Source of the DNA: Trypanosoma brucei gambiense DAL972
Lineage: Eukaryota > Euglenozoa > Kinetoplastea > Trypanosomatida > Trypanosomatidae
Assembly (NCBI RefSeq): GCF_000210295.1
Contig: NC_026743.1
Span: forward strand, 2,666,001 to 2,730,000
Length of the DNA: 64,000 nucleotides
Reading direction: 5' to 3'
The notes below the pieces were generated by a model. It saw only the letters and a list, made by a program, of their open reading frames with translations. It had not been told where the DNA came from and did not search any database. Positions 47,968 to 58,300 of this stretch are shown one piece after another. The stretch's first letter is position 1. Each line of letters starts with the position of its first letter. Position numbers and translations under genes: made by a program.

Positions 47968-48674
47968 ACAAACAAACACACATGTGATCACTTGGTGACG
48001 GGTGTCTTTAGGGGTATGTCTTAGGCACGTTCATATGGATGAGTGATGTCGTGTGGCGTTCTATTCTGAATTTTATACTAGCGGTGTCCCGAAATTGGGG
48101 TAAAAGGTGGTGAGTGATAAGAGGTGAAGGTGCCCATAATAGTTAAATAGAAATTTGGGAAAGGGGAATGGTACGGGTGAGTGGAGGTTGTGCTTGGAGG
48201 AGAGTGGCCCGATGCATCGGAGGTGGCGAACATGTAGGTAAGGGAGCTGTTAGGTGGTTAGGTTGGTATGGCAAATCCCACATCACTTGGCAGCCGATTC
48301 CTTCAAGGACGTGCGATTTATCTCCCCCTTTCCTCAGCTGTGCAGGTAACCGACATAAAATAAAGAAACGTTTCCTTTTAGCATATTCTCGCGTCGGTGT
48401 CTCAGTACTCGTGCGGGGTTTCCATCCCCTTTGCTTGCTTCCGCGAAAATTGTTGATTTAAAGTTTTCTCAATTCTGTATTCAAGTGCCTGATTTTTGCC
48501 ATAGGAAAGAGGGTAAACGACAGTTCAACAACTCTCCGACCGCGGTCACCAGCGAAAAGACAAGTTAACATCAGATAATAATAACGAGCAGCACTCTAGA
48601 GGAATATATAAGACACACGAGCCACGGGAACAGCGAGGGTTAAAAGAACCCTACCTACGTATAGCATTTTCACA
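47499..48674 (+). other. Intergenic region with (CA)n, no gene called
   Basis: About 1.2 kb, with (CA)n at ~47929-47962. A 97-codon ATG frame at 48168-48461 has no recognisable product, so I do not call it. The final ~150 bases before 48675 are A-rich and lack a strong pyrimidine tract; the acceptor may be near 48340 (CCCCTTTCCTCAGCTGTGCAG). Confidence 0.45.
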
Positions 48675-49961
48675 ATGAAGCCAATTATAAAGTCGATCCT
48701 TGATACAGATGCGTACAAGTTACACATGCAGCAGGCTGTCTTTCATTTCTATCCCACAATTCACGTTGTTTACGAGTTTCAGTGCCGCAGTTCGGAGAAC
48801 AAATTGGGTGATGCTGCAGATGCTATTCGGGAGCAGGTAGACCTCATGCGGCACATTGCCTTGACAGATGATGAATATGCTTACCTCTCAACCAAACGTT
48901 ACCTCAAAAAGGATTACCTTGACTGGCTTCGTGAGTACAGGTTCAAGCCAGATCAAGTCATTATTGATGCTGTTCCGAAGACTCGGTGCAACAGGGAGAC
49001 GAATACAACGTATCGGGAGCTCGCCATCACAATCAAAGGTCCATGGGTGGAAACTATATTATGGGAAGTGCCGTTACTAGCGATTGTGTGTGAAGTAGTG
49101 CATAGCAAGCGGACGCAACATATTGGGGCTGCCGAGGCAGTTGAACACCTTAATGCGAAGTTGGATAAACTTTTTGCTACATACGTGAATGGTGAACTGG
49201 ACATGTTTCGGGTCACGGATTTTGGGACACGACGGCGCTACAGCTTTGATGTGCAGGAAGCCATTGTCAGGACGTTGCAGTCGCATCCATCGTTTGGACG
49301 GAACTTTTCTGGCACGAGCAATTACCATTTGGCGATGAAGCTGGGTCTACCGGCGGTAGGGACGCAGGCACACGAGTGGTTTCAGGCCCATCAGCAGCTT
49401 TCCCCAGTTCTACGGGATTTCCAGCGCGTGGCTCTTAAGCAGTGGTTGCTAGAGTACCCTCAAGATCTTCACATCGCACTCACCGACTGTATTTCAATGG
49501 ACGGTTTTCTGGGCGACTTTGATGCTGACCTCGCACAAGCGTACGTCGGCTTGCGGCACGATTCGGGTAATCCATATGTTTGGGGTCGTAAGGCCATTGA
49601 GCATTATAAGCGATTCAATATTGATCCGAAGTTGAAGACGCTTGTCTTTTCCGATTCTCTTGACCTTGAGAGGGCCGCAAAACTGCATTGTACCTTTGCG
49701 CAGGAGTCAAATGTCATGTGTGGTATCGGAACCCAACTCACGTGCTCCATCCCCGGTGTGCAACCGCTGAGCATTGTGATTAAGATGACAGAATGCGATG
49801 GGAAGCCTGTTGCAAAGATATCTGATGAACCAGAGAAAACTACATTTAGGGATTTGGACTATGTTCAATTGTTAGGGCGAACATTCAATGTGGAATTGCA
49901 GGATATGATTGATGCGGGTTGTGGTAGGAGCGCTGTTCACCACCCAACACAGGTACAATGA
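48675..49961 (+). CDS. NAPRT: Nicotinate phosphoribosyltransferase (PncB-like)
   Basis: A 428-residue protein from ATG 48675, close to the ~400 residues of bacterial PncB. It converts nicotinic acid and PRPP to nicotinate mononucleotide with ATP, the entry to NAD by the Preiss-Handler route. Clear family blocks are SILDTDAYKLHMQQAVFHFY at the N terminus, DFGTRRRYSF (182-191), FSGTSNYHLA (211-220), PAVGTQAHEWFQAHQQLSP (226-244; His233 is the likely phosphorylated His), ALTDCISMDGFLGDFD, GLRHDSGNPYVWGRKAIEHY, LVFSDSLDLERA and GIGTQLTC. These blocks are much closer to gammaproteobacterial PncB than to the yeast NPT1 pattern I remember. Trypanosomatids are NAD auxotrophs that depend on salvage, so the enzyme is expected. 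It is probably cytosolic or glycosomal; no targeting signal is evident. Confidence 0.97.
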   Translation: MKPIIKSILDTDAYKLHMQQAVFHFYPTIHVVYEFQCRSSENKLGDAADAIREQVDLMRHIALTDDEYAYLSTKRYLKKDYLDWLREYRFKPDQVIIDAVPKTRCNRETNTTYRELAITIKGPWVETILWEVPLLAIVCEVVHSKRTQHIGAAEAVEHLNAKLDKLFATYVNGELDMFRVTDFGTRRRYSFDVQEAIVRTLQSHPSFGRNFSGTSNYHLAMKLGLPAVGTQAHEWFQAHQQLSPVLRDFQRVALKQWLLEYPQDLHIALTDCISMDGFLGDFDADLAQAYVGLRHDSGNPYVWGRKAIEHYKRFNIDPKLKTLVFSDSLDLERAAKLHCTFAQESNVMCGIGTQLTCSIPGVQPLSIVIKMTECDGKPVAKISDEPEKTTFRDLDYVQLLGRTFNVELQDMIDAGCGRSAVHHPTQVQ

Positions 49962-50680
49962 CAAAATTGGAAGGTTGAGCAAGTGCTCATGAATTCAAGA
50001 GAATAAGGAAGAGTCGCCGATGGTTTCTCCATATATTCCTTTTTTGTCTTTGGCTCTCTCGCCTAATTTGTTTGCTAATTTTAAAAAATTTATCTTGTCT
50101 TGTTGGTATACGTTTTTTCATTTCATTTCATCTCTCAGTTTTTTTTTTTCGCTTAGGCACTTCACACGTATTTTTAAGGTATGGTTTTCACTTTGTTTTG
50201 TGTGTGCGTGTGTTTTGTGCTCGGATACTGGTGTTTACATGTAGCGCTGTGTGTTGAAACAGGGTATGTGTGTGGGGAAAACGCTGATTTTACATTGCTT
50301 CTCTCATTTGATGTTGTGCCGCTTGCTGCTGTTCGGTTTGAATCTGTTACTGCCTGTCCCTGCATCTCTGCGCTCCTCTTATCCGCATTGTACGCTAAAT
50401 GGGAGCTTCACAGAGAGAAACATTAGGAGGAATGTTGTGAGACTGAAGGAAAGTGCTTCTTTTTCATTATCTAGCCATTATTTTCATCTTCAAGTGCCCT
50501 CGTGTGTCACTAGCATGAGGGACAAAGCATAATATGACGTGCCGAATGGCGGGGCGTATCGCTGAGAAGTTGTTTTCACGGCAATAATATGATCTGGATA
50601 CGGTGCAGCACAGTAGTTGAGGGCATTGATAGAGTTGGGTGGATTATTTTCTTTTTCATTTTGCTTTCCCAGACACTGAA

Positions 50681-50863
50681 ATGGGAGTCGGTGCGTGGCG
50701 CCACCACTACCCTCACTTGCGCCTCGTGAAGGTCTATCGTGTGACATATGGTGCTGCAAAGCTGTTCGGTCATTTATCCCTCTTCGCTCGGAAATTACCT
50801 TTCTTCCGCTGCTGTTCTGTGATCTTGGTAGCTCGTAAACACTTCAAAGTGCAAAATTCCTAA
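50681..50863 (+). CDS. Candidate 60-residue protein (weak)
   Basis: ATG 50681 lies 9 bases after an excellent acceptor (TTTTCATTTTGCTTTCCCAG, AG at 50671-50672). The frame encodes 60 residues beginning MGVGAWRHHYPHLRLVKVYR, very basic and moderately hydrophobic with no low-complexity bias. Such a profile could suit a small ribosomal or mitochondrial protein, but I recognise nothing. The acceptor could equally serve a non-coding or alternatively processed RNA. Confidence 0.3.
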   Translation: MGVGAWRHHYPHLRLVKVYRVTYGAAKLFGHLSLFARKLPFFRCCSVILVARKHFKVQNS

Positions 50864-51484
50864 TCCTTATGGCTATGCAACTGCTCACTTTTTTTTTCTT
50901 CTTGATCGACGTCGGGCCGAAGCTTCTGCTATCCCTTCTAGAAGCGCGTGTATACTTGTATATATTCTAACTATCGAGTAAAGGGTAATAATACTGCTGT
51001 CTGCACCACGACCTAATGAAAGCTTATGGAGAAAACCGAGACATGTAGAGGGGTCCTCAGTCGGTTGCCGCGCTTCCCCCTTCCGCTATTGTGGATACCC
51101 TCCTAAACAATCTTTCGTGTGCAACAATTCCCACACTTTTATTTTCTTTTTAAATCAATGTTTATCAGCTCGGTGGCAACGTAGCGATAAGCTCGTGAGC
51201 GCAAATTGCCGTGCCTGCGCTCAGGCGTTAAACATTTGTTATTTAATAGCGGTTCTAATAATATTTCTTGTTTCGTCTTTTTTGGTTTGCTGGGATGTGG
51301 CGCCGTGCATTCGTTTAGGACTCTACGCGCCCGCCCTTTGGGGAACCCGCGACACGCAGTATATGTGAGGGAAATTTGATATTCGCTATCCCGTTGCATT
51401 CATTCTAGAATAGTGACGAGGGAAAGAGGTTAGGGGGAACAGTTGGGCGGTTTGCTTGGTTCTATCGAATAGCTGCCACTTTTC

Positions 51485-51580
51485 TCCTCCCATCTTTTAG
51501 TTGACTTACTTTTCTTCGATTTCCTTCACCATTTCTCAGTGTTCCCTTCCTCTTCGCTCTCTCCTTCTATTATGAAATAG
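51485..51580 (+). promoter_or_regulatory. Spliced-leader acceptor region before the RS-domain gene
   Basis: A pyrimidine-dominated stretch of ~90 bases with candidate AGs at 51499-51500, 51538-51539 (ATTTCTCAG) and 51579-51580. The last is only four bases before the ATG at 51585, so 51538-51539 is the more plausible site. Confidence 0.55.
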
Positions 51581-51584
51581 AGTG

Positions 51585-53378
51585 ATGGAGTATTCGTCAG
51601 ATGCAGTGTTGAATGGATATGCTTTACTAGTTTGGTGTGCTCCATCTGTTAAGGAGGAGGGGGATACTTTTTTGCGTGCTTTCTTCTTGCGGCGCTTTCA
51701 AGGGACAGTGGCCGCTTCACCCGCCAGTATTGTTTTCGCAACGCCCAATGGCTCACATAAAACCACCTTTTGGGGTGCCGATGGCGAAGGGGGTGCGGAG
51801 CCCCCCGACCGTGGAAGCGAGGCGATGGTATTTTTCCGCGAGCGAGAGGGGGTTAAAATTGTTTTGTCAGGCATCGTTCAGCGTATACTGCACGAGAAGG
51901 AGCCACACAGCGGGGTAGAGCTGCTGCGTGGGTATGTGTTCTTGGGTACTGATCGTTTGTTAGTTGAAGGTGTTTTTCACCCGATGAGTTGCGCTGTGGG
52001 TGCGGGGGGAACAGAAGTCAGTGGGAGAGCCAATACGTCAGGTAGTGATGACAGCTTGTGGAGACGGCGAGTGTGCACCGACTCATGTTCACAATCATTA
52101 CTGGGTTGGGGTCAACAGCGGGCTGAAGTTGTCGGAATGGGACGGGACGAGACTGTTGATTATAATCGCGTTACTGATTCTTACCTGGGAGGTGGAGGAG
52201 ACTTTGCCGCCACTCCTTCCCAGGGTTGTGATAATAAGAATCATAGTGACCCCCAGTGCAGTTCTTACCATGGGAAATCGAGAGAACACAATCGTGGGGG
52301 ACGTATTGTTTTGCGCGTGACATTTGTGTGCTTGCTCGGCCGCTGCAAGGGTCTACACGAGGGCGGGCACGGTGGTTGCCACTCAACTGGTGTCTCCACC
52401 CACGTTGTTTTTAAACTTCTGCGTGGTACTTGCTTCCCGCGGGGCATTATCATGTTTCCTCCGAGATTACTTGGTTGTACCGATGGGGTTATGGGCGGGG
52501 ATGGGGCCTGGGGGGTTGATGCCGTCGTGGAAGTGGAGGATGCGGAGGCTGCAAATTCCGTTGTTGATTCTTTCGACGGTTCCTTACTCGAGCTCGTAAA
52601 ACCAGGCCCAAACTCAGACGAAGTGGAGTTTAGGTTTCGTTTGTTTGTGCGCGAGGACCGGCCTGGGGTGGAGCAGAAGCTTTCAATTCCATTCAACACT
52701 GAGTCAGAGTTAAGCATAACTCCAAGTAACTTGCTTCAGATGGGTGGGTCGTTTCGTTGTGAAAAGTATTCCGTCGAGCCAGCTGATACGGCAGCCAACG
52801 GGAGGTGGAACGCTGCTGTGGCACGTGCAAATGGCATAGCCGATAATCTTGTAGGGTTGGGGAGTATACAACATTTTTCAAGGGACCTAGCCCCTGGTCA
52901 CCAGGGGATGAATTATGGGTACGACGCAGGCCTTAGCCGATCCCCTGAGCGAGGCTACGATAGCGTGCAGCGAAGCCGAAATCGCAGTCGAGGGCGGAGT
53001 CGGAGTCGGAGCCGAAGTCGAAGCCGCAGACGAGCTCGAAGGCGGGACCGGAGCCGCAGCCAACACCGAAGCCGAGTTCGCAGCCGCAGCCGCAGCGGGC
53101 GACGGGGGCGCCGGCGAGCTCACGGTCGAAGTCGAAGTCGAAATCGCAGTCGAGGGCGGAGCCGAATCCGAACTCGTGGCCGTAAGCGAAGCCGTAGCTC
53201 TAGCCGTGGCTCTTGGTACAGCTACAGCTCTGCCTCCAACTCTGATCGCAGCCGTAGTCGCAGTCCTAGTTTGAGTCGCAGTCGAACACGGAGTAGTGGA
53301 AAAGCTCGTAGGAGCGAGAATGTTGGTGACGATGAAATGAGTAAGAAATGTGCTCTTACCCATCACCGTTATCAATAG
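51585..53378 (+). CDS. RS-domain protein without an obvious RRM
   Basis: A 597-residue protein from ATG 51585. The C-terminal ~450-585 is a dense Arg-Ser domain (RSRNRSRGRSRSRSRSRSRR and similar), followed by SSSRGSWYSYSS and RSRSRSPSLSRSR. RS domains mark nuclear splicing factors and are phosphorylated by SR kinases. The N-terminal ~440 residues contain no RNP1/RNP2 motif that I can see; instead there are beta-rich segments such as RGYVFLGTDRLLVEGVFHP and IVLRVTFVCLLGRCKGLHEG. The known trypanosome TSR1-interacting protein is also an RS protein lacking an RRM, and this could be it, but I cannot confirm. A role in trans-splicing is the natural inference. Confidence 0.9.
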   Translation: MEYSSDAVLNGYALLVWCAPSVKEEGDTFLRAFFLRRFQGTVAASPASIVFATPNGSHKTTFWGADGEGGAEPPDRGSEAMVFFREREGVKIVLSGIVQRILHEKEPHSGVELLRGYVFLGTDRLLVEGVFHPMSCAVGAGGTEVSGRANTSGSDDSLWRRRVCTDSCSQSLLGWGQQRAEVVGMGRDETVDYNRVTDSYLGGGGDFAATPSQGCDNKNHSDPQCSSYHGKSREHNRGGRIVLRVTFVCLLGRCKGLHEGGHGGCHSTGVSTHVVFKLLRGTCFPRGIIMFPPRLLGCTDGVMGGDGAWGVDAVVEVEDAEAANSVVDSFDGSLLELVKPGPNSDEVEFRFRLFVREDRPGVEQKLSIPFNTESELSITPSNLLQMGGSFRCEKYSVEPADTAANGRWNAAVARANGIADNLVGLGSIQHFSRDLAPGHQGMNYGYDAGLSRSPERGYDSVQRSRNRSRGRSRSRSRSRSRRRARRRDRSRSQHRSRVRSRSRSGRRGRRRAHGRSRSRNRSRGRSRIRTRGRKRSRSSSRGSWYSYSSASNSDRSRSRSPSLSRSRTRSSGKARRSENVGDDEMSKKCALTHHRYQ

Positions 53379-54271
53379 CCGAGGACTCGCCGATGCCAAG
53401 GAACTTTGTACGAATCATTCAACTGAAGCTATTTTACTTCACGCGTCTCGTGTGCCGTTGGATTTGTGATAAACCCTTTTTTCCTTTTTAACCACTCTCG
53501 GGGGAATATGGAAGTTATCACCGTGTCTATTAGAGTTCCCAAAAGAACCACGGTCGCCTCGCTGTGGATTCCCCTGCTAATGTAGTTGATATAACCCTTT
53601 TTGATGATAGTTGCGATGAGGGTTGTAGGCCGCATGAATGGGGATGATCCATGTTTTTGTAATAGCCTTCGCGTGAGTGTTTCAGACTTCTTTTTCGTGC
53701 TCTTATGTGTACTGGAATGCATTGCTGTGTTGCGTTTGTGGTTGGCAAGGAAGACAAAAATTAACTGATCTTTATGCAGAGGGGGGGGGTACCACACATC
53801 GTAAATAACAGCTTCGAGAGTGTGTGGGAAGGTAGACAATAAAACGTGATGCGGGGAATTTCTTGTTAACTTCGTTGTGATTGGAAGAGAGGGTAAACCA
53901 CGAGGTAAACGGCACCTTTTTTGTTCAGTAGTTTCTTTAAAGCATAGCGTTGACTATATGGAATGCAACCTATGTACGAGAGTGCTCTCGGTTCGGCACT
54001 TTACCGCGCGTCAAATTACAATTGAATCACATCCACACCAGGTATGCATTAATTCATCTACAATGAAGTTCACATATAGTTTTATATGCTTCCCCGGTGT
54101 GCATTTTTTGTGAGTGTACTTGGTGTCTAAGTATTATTGCATCAATACAGTCAAAAGGCACTAGTCGGTCTATTGCATCTACTCTTTTTTTTTGTAACTT
54201 TTTACCCCATTCCCTTCAGGTAAAGTGTGCGGTGAGTTAAGTGTCCCTACCGAACCGTTGACTTAGGGAGA
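53379..54271 (+). other. Intergenic region with strong spliced-leader acceptor
   Basis: About 890 bases with no supported gene. Near its end a pyrimidine tract (54182-54217) ends in CCCTTCAG with the AG at 54218-54219, 53 bases before the ATG at 54272. Confidence 0.6.
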
Positions 54272-54961
54272 ATGGTGAATCATTTAGTTGTACTGATCGG
54301 CTCAGACGGCAAACGAGCGACGGTGAGCCGCACAGCAGCGACTCATGCATCGCTGCTCCTCCGCGATCTGCTGGATGGGAGGGAACCCAACACAACTGTG
54401 GTGGAGGGGAAAAGCGGAGTGGAACATGTAAGCAATTCCGACATTTTTGAGGGTCTCGTGGTGGACAAGGAGGTCGTAATACCAGCCATTGAGATACCTT
54501 TTACTCACGCTACTGGATCCCTCTTGCAACGGGTTTGTGCTCACATGACGTATAGATATGATTATCGCCCACCAAACGGGGGTGCTGAAGGTTCGACAGT
54601 ACTTTTTGAGCCTGTTGCGAGGGAACATAGGGCTACTTTTTCATGTGGCGGGGGTTACGGCAGGAATGTGATGCCTGAGATTCCCCGGCCCATGGTGCTT
54701 CCGCTAGTGGACTACTTGGATTCTTTTGACAAGCGGTTTATTGAAGATTGGGATGAAATTACAACGGTACAGATGGTAAAGTTGGCGACATTGCTGAATT
54801 ACGAAGAGTTGCTGAACTTAGCGTCCGCCAAACTGGCTGTGTATTTGTCTGAGAAGTCCATTGAGGGGTTACGAGCCTTTCTTGGCGTGGAGAATGACTT
54901 CAAGGCTGAAGAAGAGGCTGAACTCAGGAAAGAGTACGGAAGAATGTCAGAGGAGAAGTAG
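54272..54961 (+). CDS. SKP1-like protein with an enlarged middle section
   Basis: A 229-residue protein from ATG 54272. The N-terminal ~100 residues follow the SKP1 BTB/POZ fold: VVLIGSDGKRATVSRTAATH, then a variable acidic loop, then AIEIPFTHATGSLLQRVCAH (72-91) and MTYRY. The C terminus (145-229) matches the SKP1 F-box-binding helices: YLDSFDKRFIEDWDEITTVQ, KLATLLNYEELLNLASAKLA and SIEGLRAFLGVENDFKAEEE, then AELRKEY. SKP1 links F-box proteins to cullin-1 in SCF ubiquitin ligases. Canonical SKP1 is ~160 residues; the extra ~65 lie around residues 40-65 and 100-140, the latter Gly-rich. It is too long, and has the wrong C terminus, for elongin C. It may be a paralogue rather than the main SKP1. 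Confidence 0.88.
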   Translation: MVNHLVVLIGSDGKRATVSRTAATHASLLLRDLLDGREPNTTVVEGKSGVEHVSNSDIFEGLVVDKEVVIPAIEIPFTHATGSLLQRVCAHMTYRYDYRPPNGGAEGSTVLFEPVAREHRATFSCGGGYGRNVMPEIPRPMVLPLVDYLDSFDKRFIEDWDEITTVQMVKLATLLNYEELLNLASAKLAVYLSEKSIEGLRAFLGVENDFKAEEEAELRKEYGRMSEEK

Positions 54962-55351
54962 ACATGAGGGTGTGAGGCACACTTGTTTTTGCCGATGTGC
55001 GCGTATTCGAGAACCAGGTGTGGCGCGTGTTGACGGTGGAGGTGGTGGTGACGGCGGTATGGAAGGATTGCTGAAATATGACCCAGTGTCCCCTTCGAAA
55101 TTCTTCGTTTAATTTACAGAAGGGTGACATGATAGTGCTGTGTTTCCCGCATTTGCTCAAGCGTTTACATTTTAAAAAAAAATTGGTGTAAGCACGTCTA
55201 TTCGCGTTGATATCGATGTGTTCTTTGCGTGTGCACGCGTCAATCGACAAAATCCAGGTGCTTAACGTGACCAACGCTCCCGATATCCCCCCGCAACCCT
55301 TTTTGCTTTGTCCGTTTAACCTTGTTTAGATATCTTTTTCTCCTGTTCGGT
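54962..55351 (+). promoter_or_regulatory. Intergenic region with spliced-leader acceptor for the Ca2+-ATPase
   Basis: A pyrimidine-rich stretch at ~55285-55327 ends in CTTGTTTAG with the AG at 55328-55329. That places the acceptor inside the non-ATG upstream extension of the ATPase frame and supports the ATG at 55352. No gene in this interval. Confidence 0.6.
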
Positions 55352-58300
55352 ATGCGTGGGGAGAGCAGTGCTGTGAGTTTTCAGTATGAGTCTCCCGATG
55401 TTACCGGCGCCTCCCCATCATTCACCAATTCTTCCCTAGCGAGGATAATTGGGCAAAAAGAGCTTCCACGATTCGGTATAGAAATTGGTGGCCATGAAGG
55501 GCTACTGAAGCTGCTCGGCGTCCGTTACGACGGGGAACCGACGTGGCGGGGCGGCGGTGGCTTGCGTGGGGGCATCTTGTCGGATTCTGTACATCAGCGA
55601 CGGTGTCGTTTTGGTGCCAACCGCCTGCCCCGCCCTCGAGATAAAAGCGTGGGAGCCCTCGTGAAAGAGTCCATCGAGGAGGACAAAATCCTACAGCTGC
55701 TAATCGGTGCGGCTCTGTTTTCAATTTTACTCGGTCACTTGACCTCCTATCATCAGAAGGAAGGGGGGAATATGTGCCCCAGCTGGGTTGAAGGGGCAGC
55801 TATACTCTTCTCTGTGGCGGTTGTTGTCACGCTTGGCGCGCTCAACAACTACAACAAGCAGAAGCAATTTTCACATGTCTTATTGCAAGAGGATGGAACA
55901 AGGCAGTCGATCGTTGTATGGCGTTATGACACATTGGACGACAGAGCGATGGTTAGGGAACTTTGCCTGGCTGCCAGAGAGGTGCCTAGTGAGGATCTCG
56001 TTGTTGGGGATGTTGTGCAGATATCTTCAGGAATGGAGCTTAGCTTTGACGCCATCCTCTTTGGTGGTAACTATGTCGTTTGTGACGAGTGTTGTGTGTC
56101 AGGCGAGAGTGAAGAGGTTGTGAAAAGTTTGGAAGCTGATCCTTTTTTGATCAGTGGTTCTAGCGTTTTAGAGGCCTCGTCGGAGGCGATTGCTGTCGTT
56201 TGCGCTGTGGGAGAGAAAAGTTTCTCGGGGGAAATTGCCATGGCCGTTCGAGATACGGAAAAGAAGGTGACACCGCTTCAGGAACATTTAAGTGTTATGG
56301 CAGATCACATAGGAAAGTTTGGACTGGCCGTTGCTGTCCTTACATTTGTGGTTCTTTTTCTCAAGGAGGTGTACGAGGTTGTAGCCATGGGAAAGCCGTT
56401 TTTCGTCATGAGTTTTGTTGAGAATCTGACCACATCCATTGCCATAATTGTTGTCGCCGTACCGGAAGGATTGCCACTCTCAGTGACTATATCGCTTGCA
56501 TACTCTATGCGATACATGCTGCGGGATGGCAATTTGGTTCGACATTTGGCGGCCTGTGAGACAATGGGCAGTGCAACGGTTTTGTGTACGGACAAAACTG
56601 GTACCCTTACATCTCCCCATGCAACACTAAGCAGAGTACTCTTTGAAGGGAAGGTTTACACGGCAAATGATAGCGGAGGGGATGGAAGTAGTTGTGTCGA
56701 GGGCGGTCGATGGAATAAAAGTGGGACCGGGTTATTTGTGGTGGCGTCTTCTCAGGCAACCGCCGGTTTGCTGATGGAGTGCGTGGTTTCCAATGCGTTG
56801 GATCCTGTTCGAGGCCGGCCGGTGAACCGAACGGCGGAGGCCCTGCTTCAACTTGCTCAGCATTTGTATGTTTCATGCGGCGATGACTTTTCCTCGCCAT
56901 TCGTTTACGACATGGGCCGCCTAGCGCAGCAAATGTGCGACGGATCGCGTTGTGTCCGCTTCCCTTTTACATCAGTACAGAAAAAAAGCGTTACAATTCT
57001 GAAGCTTCCTACTGGTGAACTCCGTCAGTATGTTGTTGGGGCACCAGAGGCGATATTAAGTAACTGTCGGAATTTTATCACAACCGCCGGCGCCTTGGTG
57101 GAAATAAACACCGAGTCACGTGAATTTCTTCAGAGCATCATTCAAGAATTTGGTTGCAGAGGCCTCAGGAGTTTGTGTTGTGCGTACGCCGTTGTTTATC
57201 CGATTGAGGGGCGCATCATGCCACTGGAAGTTTCCAGCTCTCCGCTCAACTTTTTGGCTGCGGTTGCATTAGAGGAAGAGGTTCGACCTGAAGTCCCCGC
57301 AGCAGTACGAGCAAGCATCTGTGCAGGTATTCGTGTGATCATGGTAACAGGTGATGGGCTGCTTACCTCCATTAACATTGCTTATCGATGCGGGTTGCTG
57401 AACCCGGTGGGCGGGGAAACAAGTAATTGCTTTTCTCCACCACCGATCAGTACGTTGATCAACGATGGCTATGCTATGGACGGCCCCGCGTTTCGTGCTT
57501 GTTCTGACACCGATCTCCTCGTCAACTACATTCCGAAGTTGTGCGTATTGGCTCGTGCAACTCCGCTTGATAAGAAACGGGTCTTACAGCTGCTAAAAAT
57601 GCACGATCCACTCGCTGTGATCGCCGTTACTGGCGATGGCACGAATGATGCCCCTGCGCTAAAGCTGAGCGACGTTGGTTTTGCCATGAATAGCGGTAGT
57701 GAGGTGGCGAAGAGGGCGTCCGACATCATACTTCTTCACGATAATTTTGCCGGGATGGTGAAGGCAACCATGTGGGGACGCAATGTCAGGGACAATGTAC
57801 GCAAGTTTTTACAGTTTCAGCTGACCGTAAACTGCGTTGCGTGTGTCTTCGCTTTTTGCGGCGCCCTGATTAATGAGAGCAATATTTTGCCCCTGAAACC
57901 TGTGCAACTTCTGTGGCTCAACCTCATCATGGACACGTTGGCTTCCTTGGCTCTCGCAACAGAGTTGCCTTTGGAGAAGCGTCTGTTTGATCGGGCACCT
58001 GAACCACGAGACACGCCCATCATACTTCCGGGTATGTTGTTTCAGGTGGCGGTGCAGGGTGGTTATCAATTCGTTGTGCAAATCTACATGTTGTTGGCCG
58101 GACACCGGTTGTTCGGCGATAGCAGTACCGGTGAAGTGGAACGGCGGAGTCGACCGCCTATTGACTATTTGTGTCCGAAACATCTTTCTATCGTCTTTAA
58201 TGTGTTCGTACTGATGCAGGTGATGAACTTCTTTAACGCCCGTCTTCTCCATGAGGAGGATAGTTTCTTTGAGAACTGGGGTAGTAGCCGTTTGCTGCTG

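Larger units (their letters stand above)
49962..51584 (+). other. Long intergenic region, one candidate small ORF
   Basis: About 1.6 kb without an established gene. It holds pyrimidine tracts at ~50139-50152 and ~50644-50670, the latter just before the candidate small ORF at 50681, and a very long pyrimidine-rich leader at ~51480-51572 before the RS-domain gene. Confidence 0.5.

Noticed and set aside
48168..48461. 97-codon ATG frame upstream of NAPRT
   Set aside because: No recognisable product, odd composition, and it lies in the expected 5' UTR/spacer of NAPRT.
52887..53399. 170-codon antisense frame and a 119-codon overlapping sense frame over the RS domain
   Set aside because: They are by-products of the repetitive Arg-Ser codons; their Ala/Ser/Thr-rich or Glu/Ala/Val-rich translations have no independent support.
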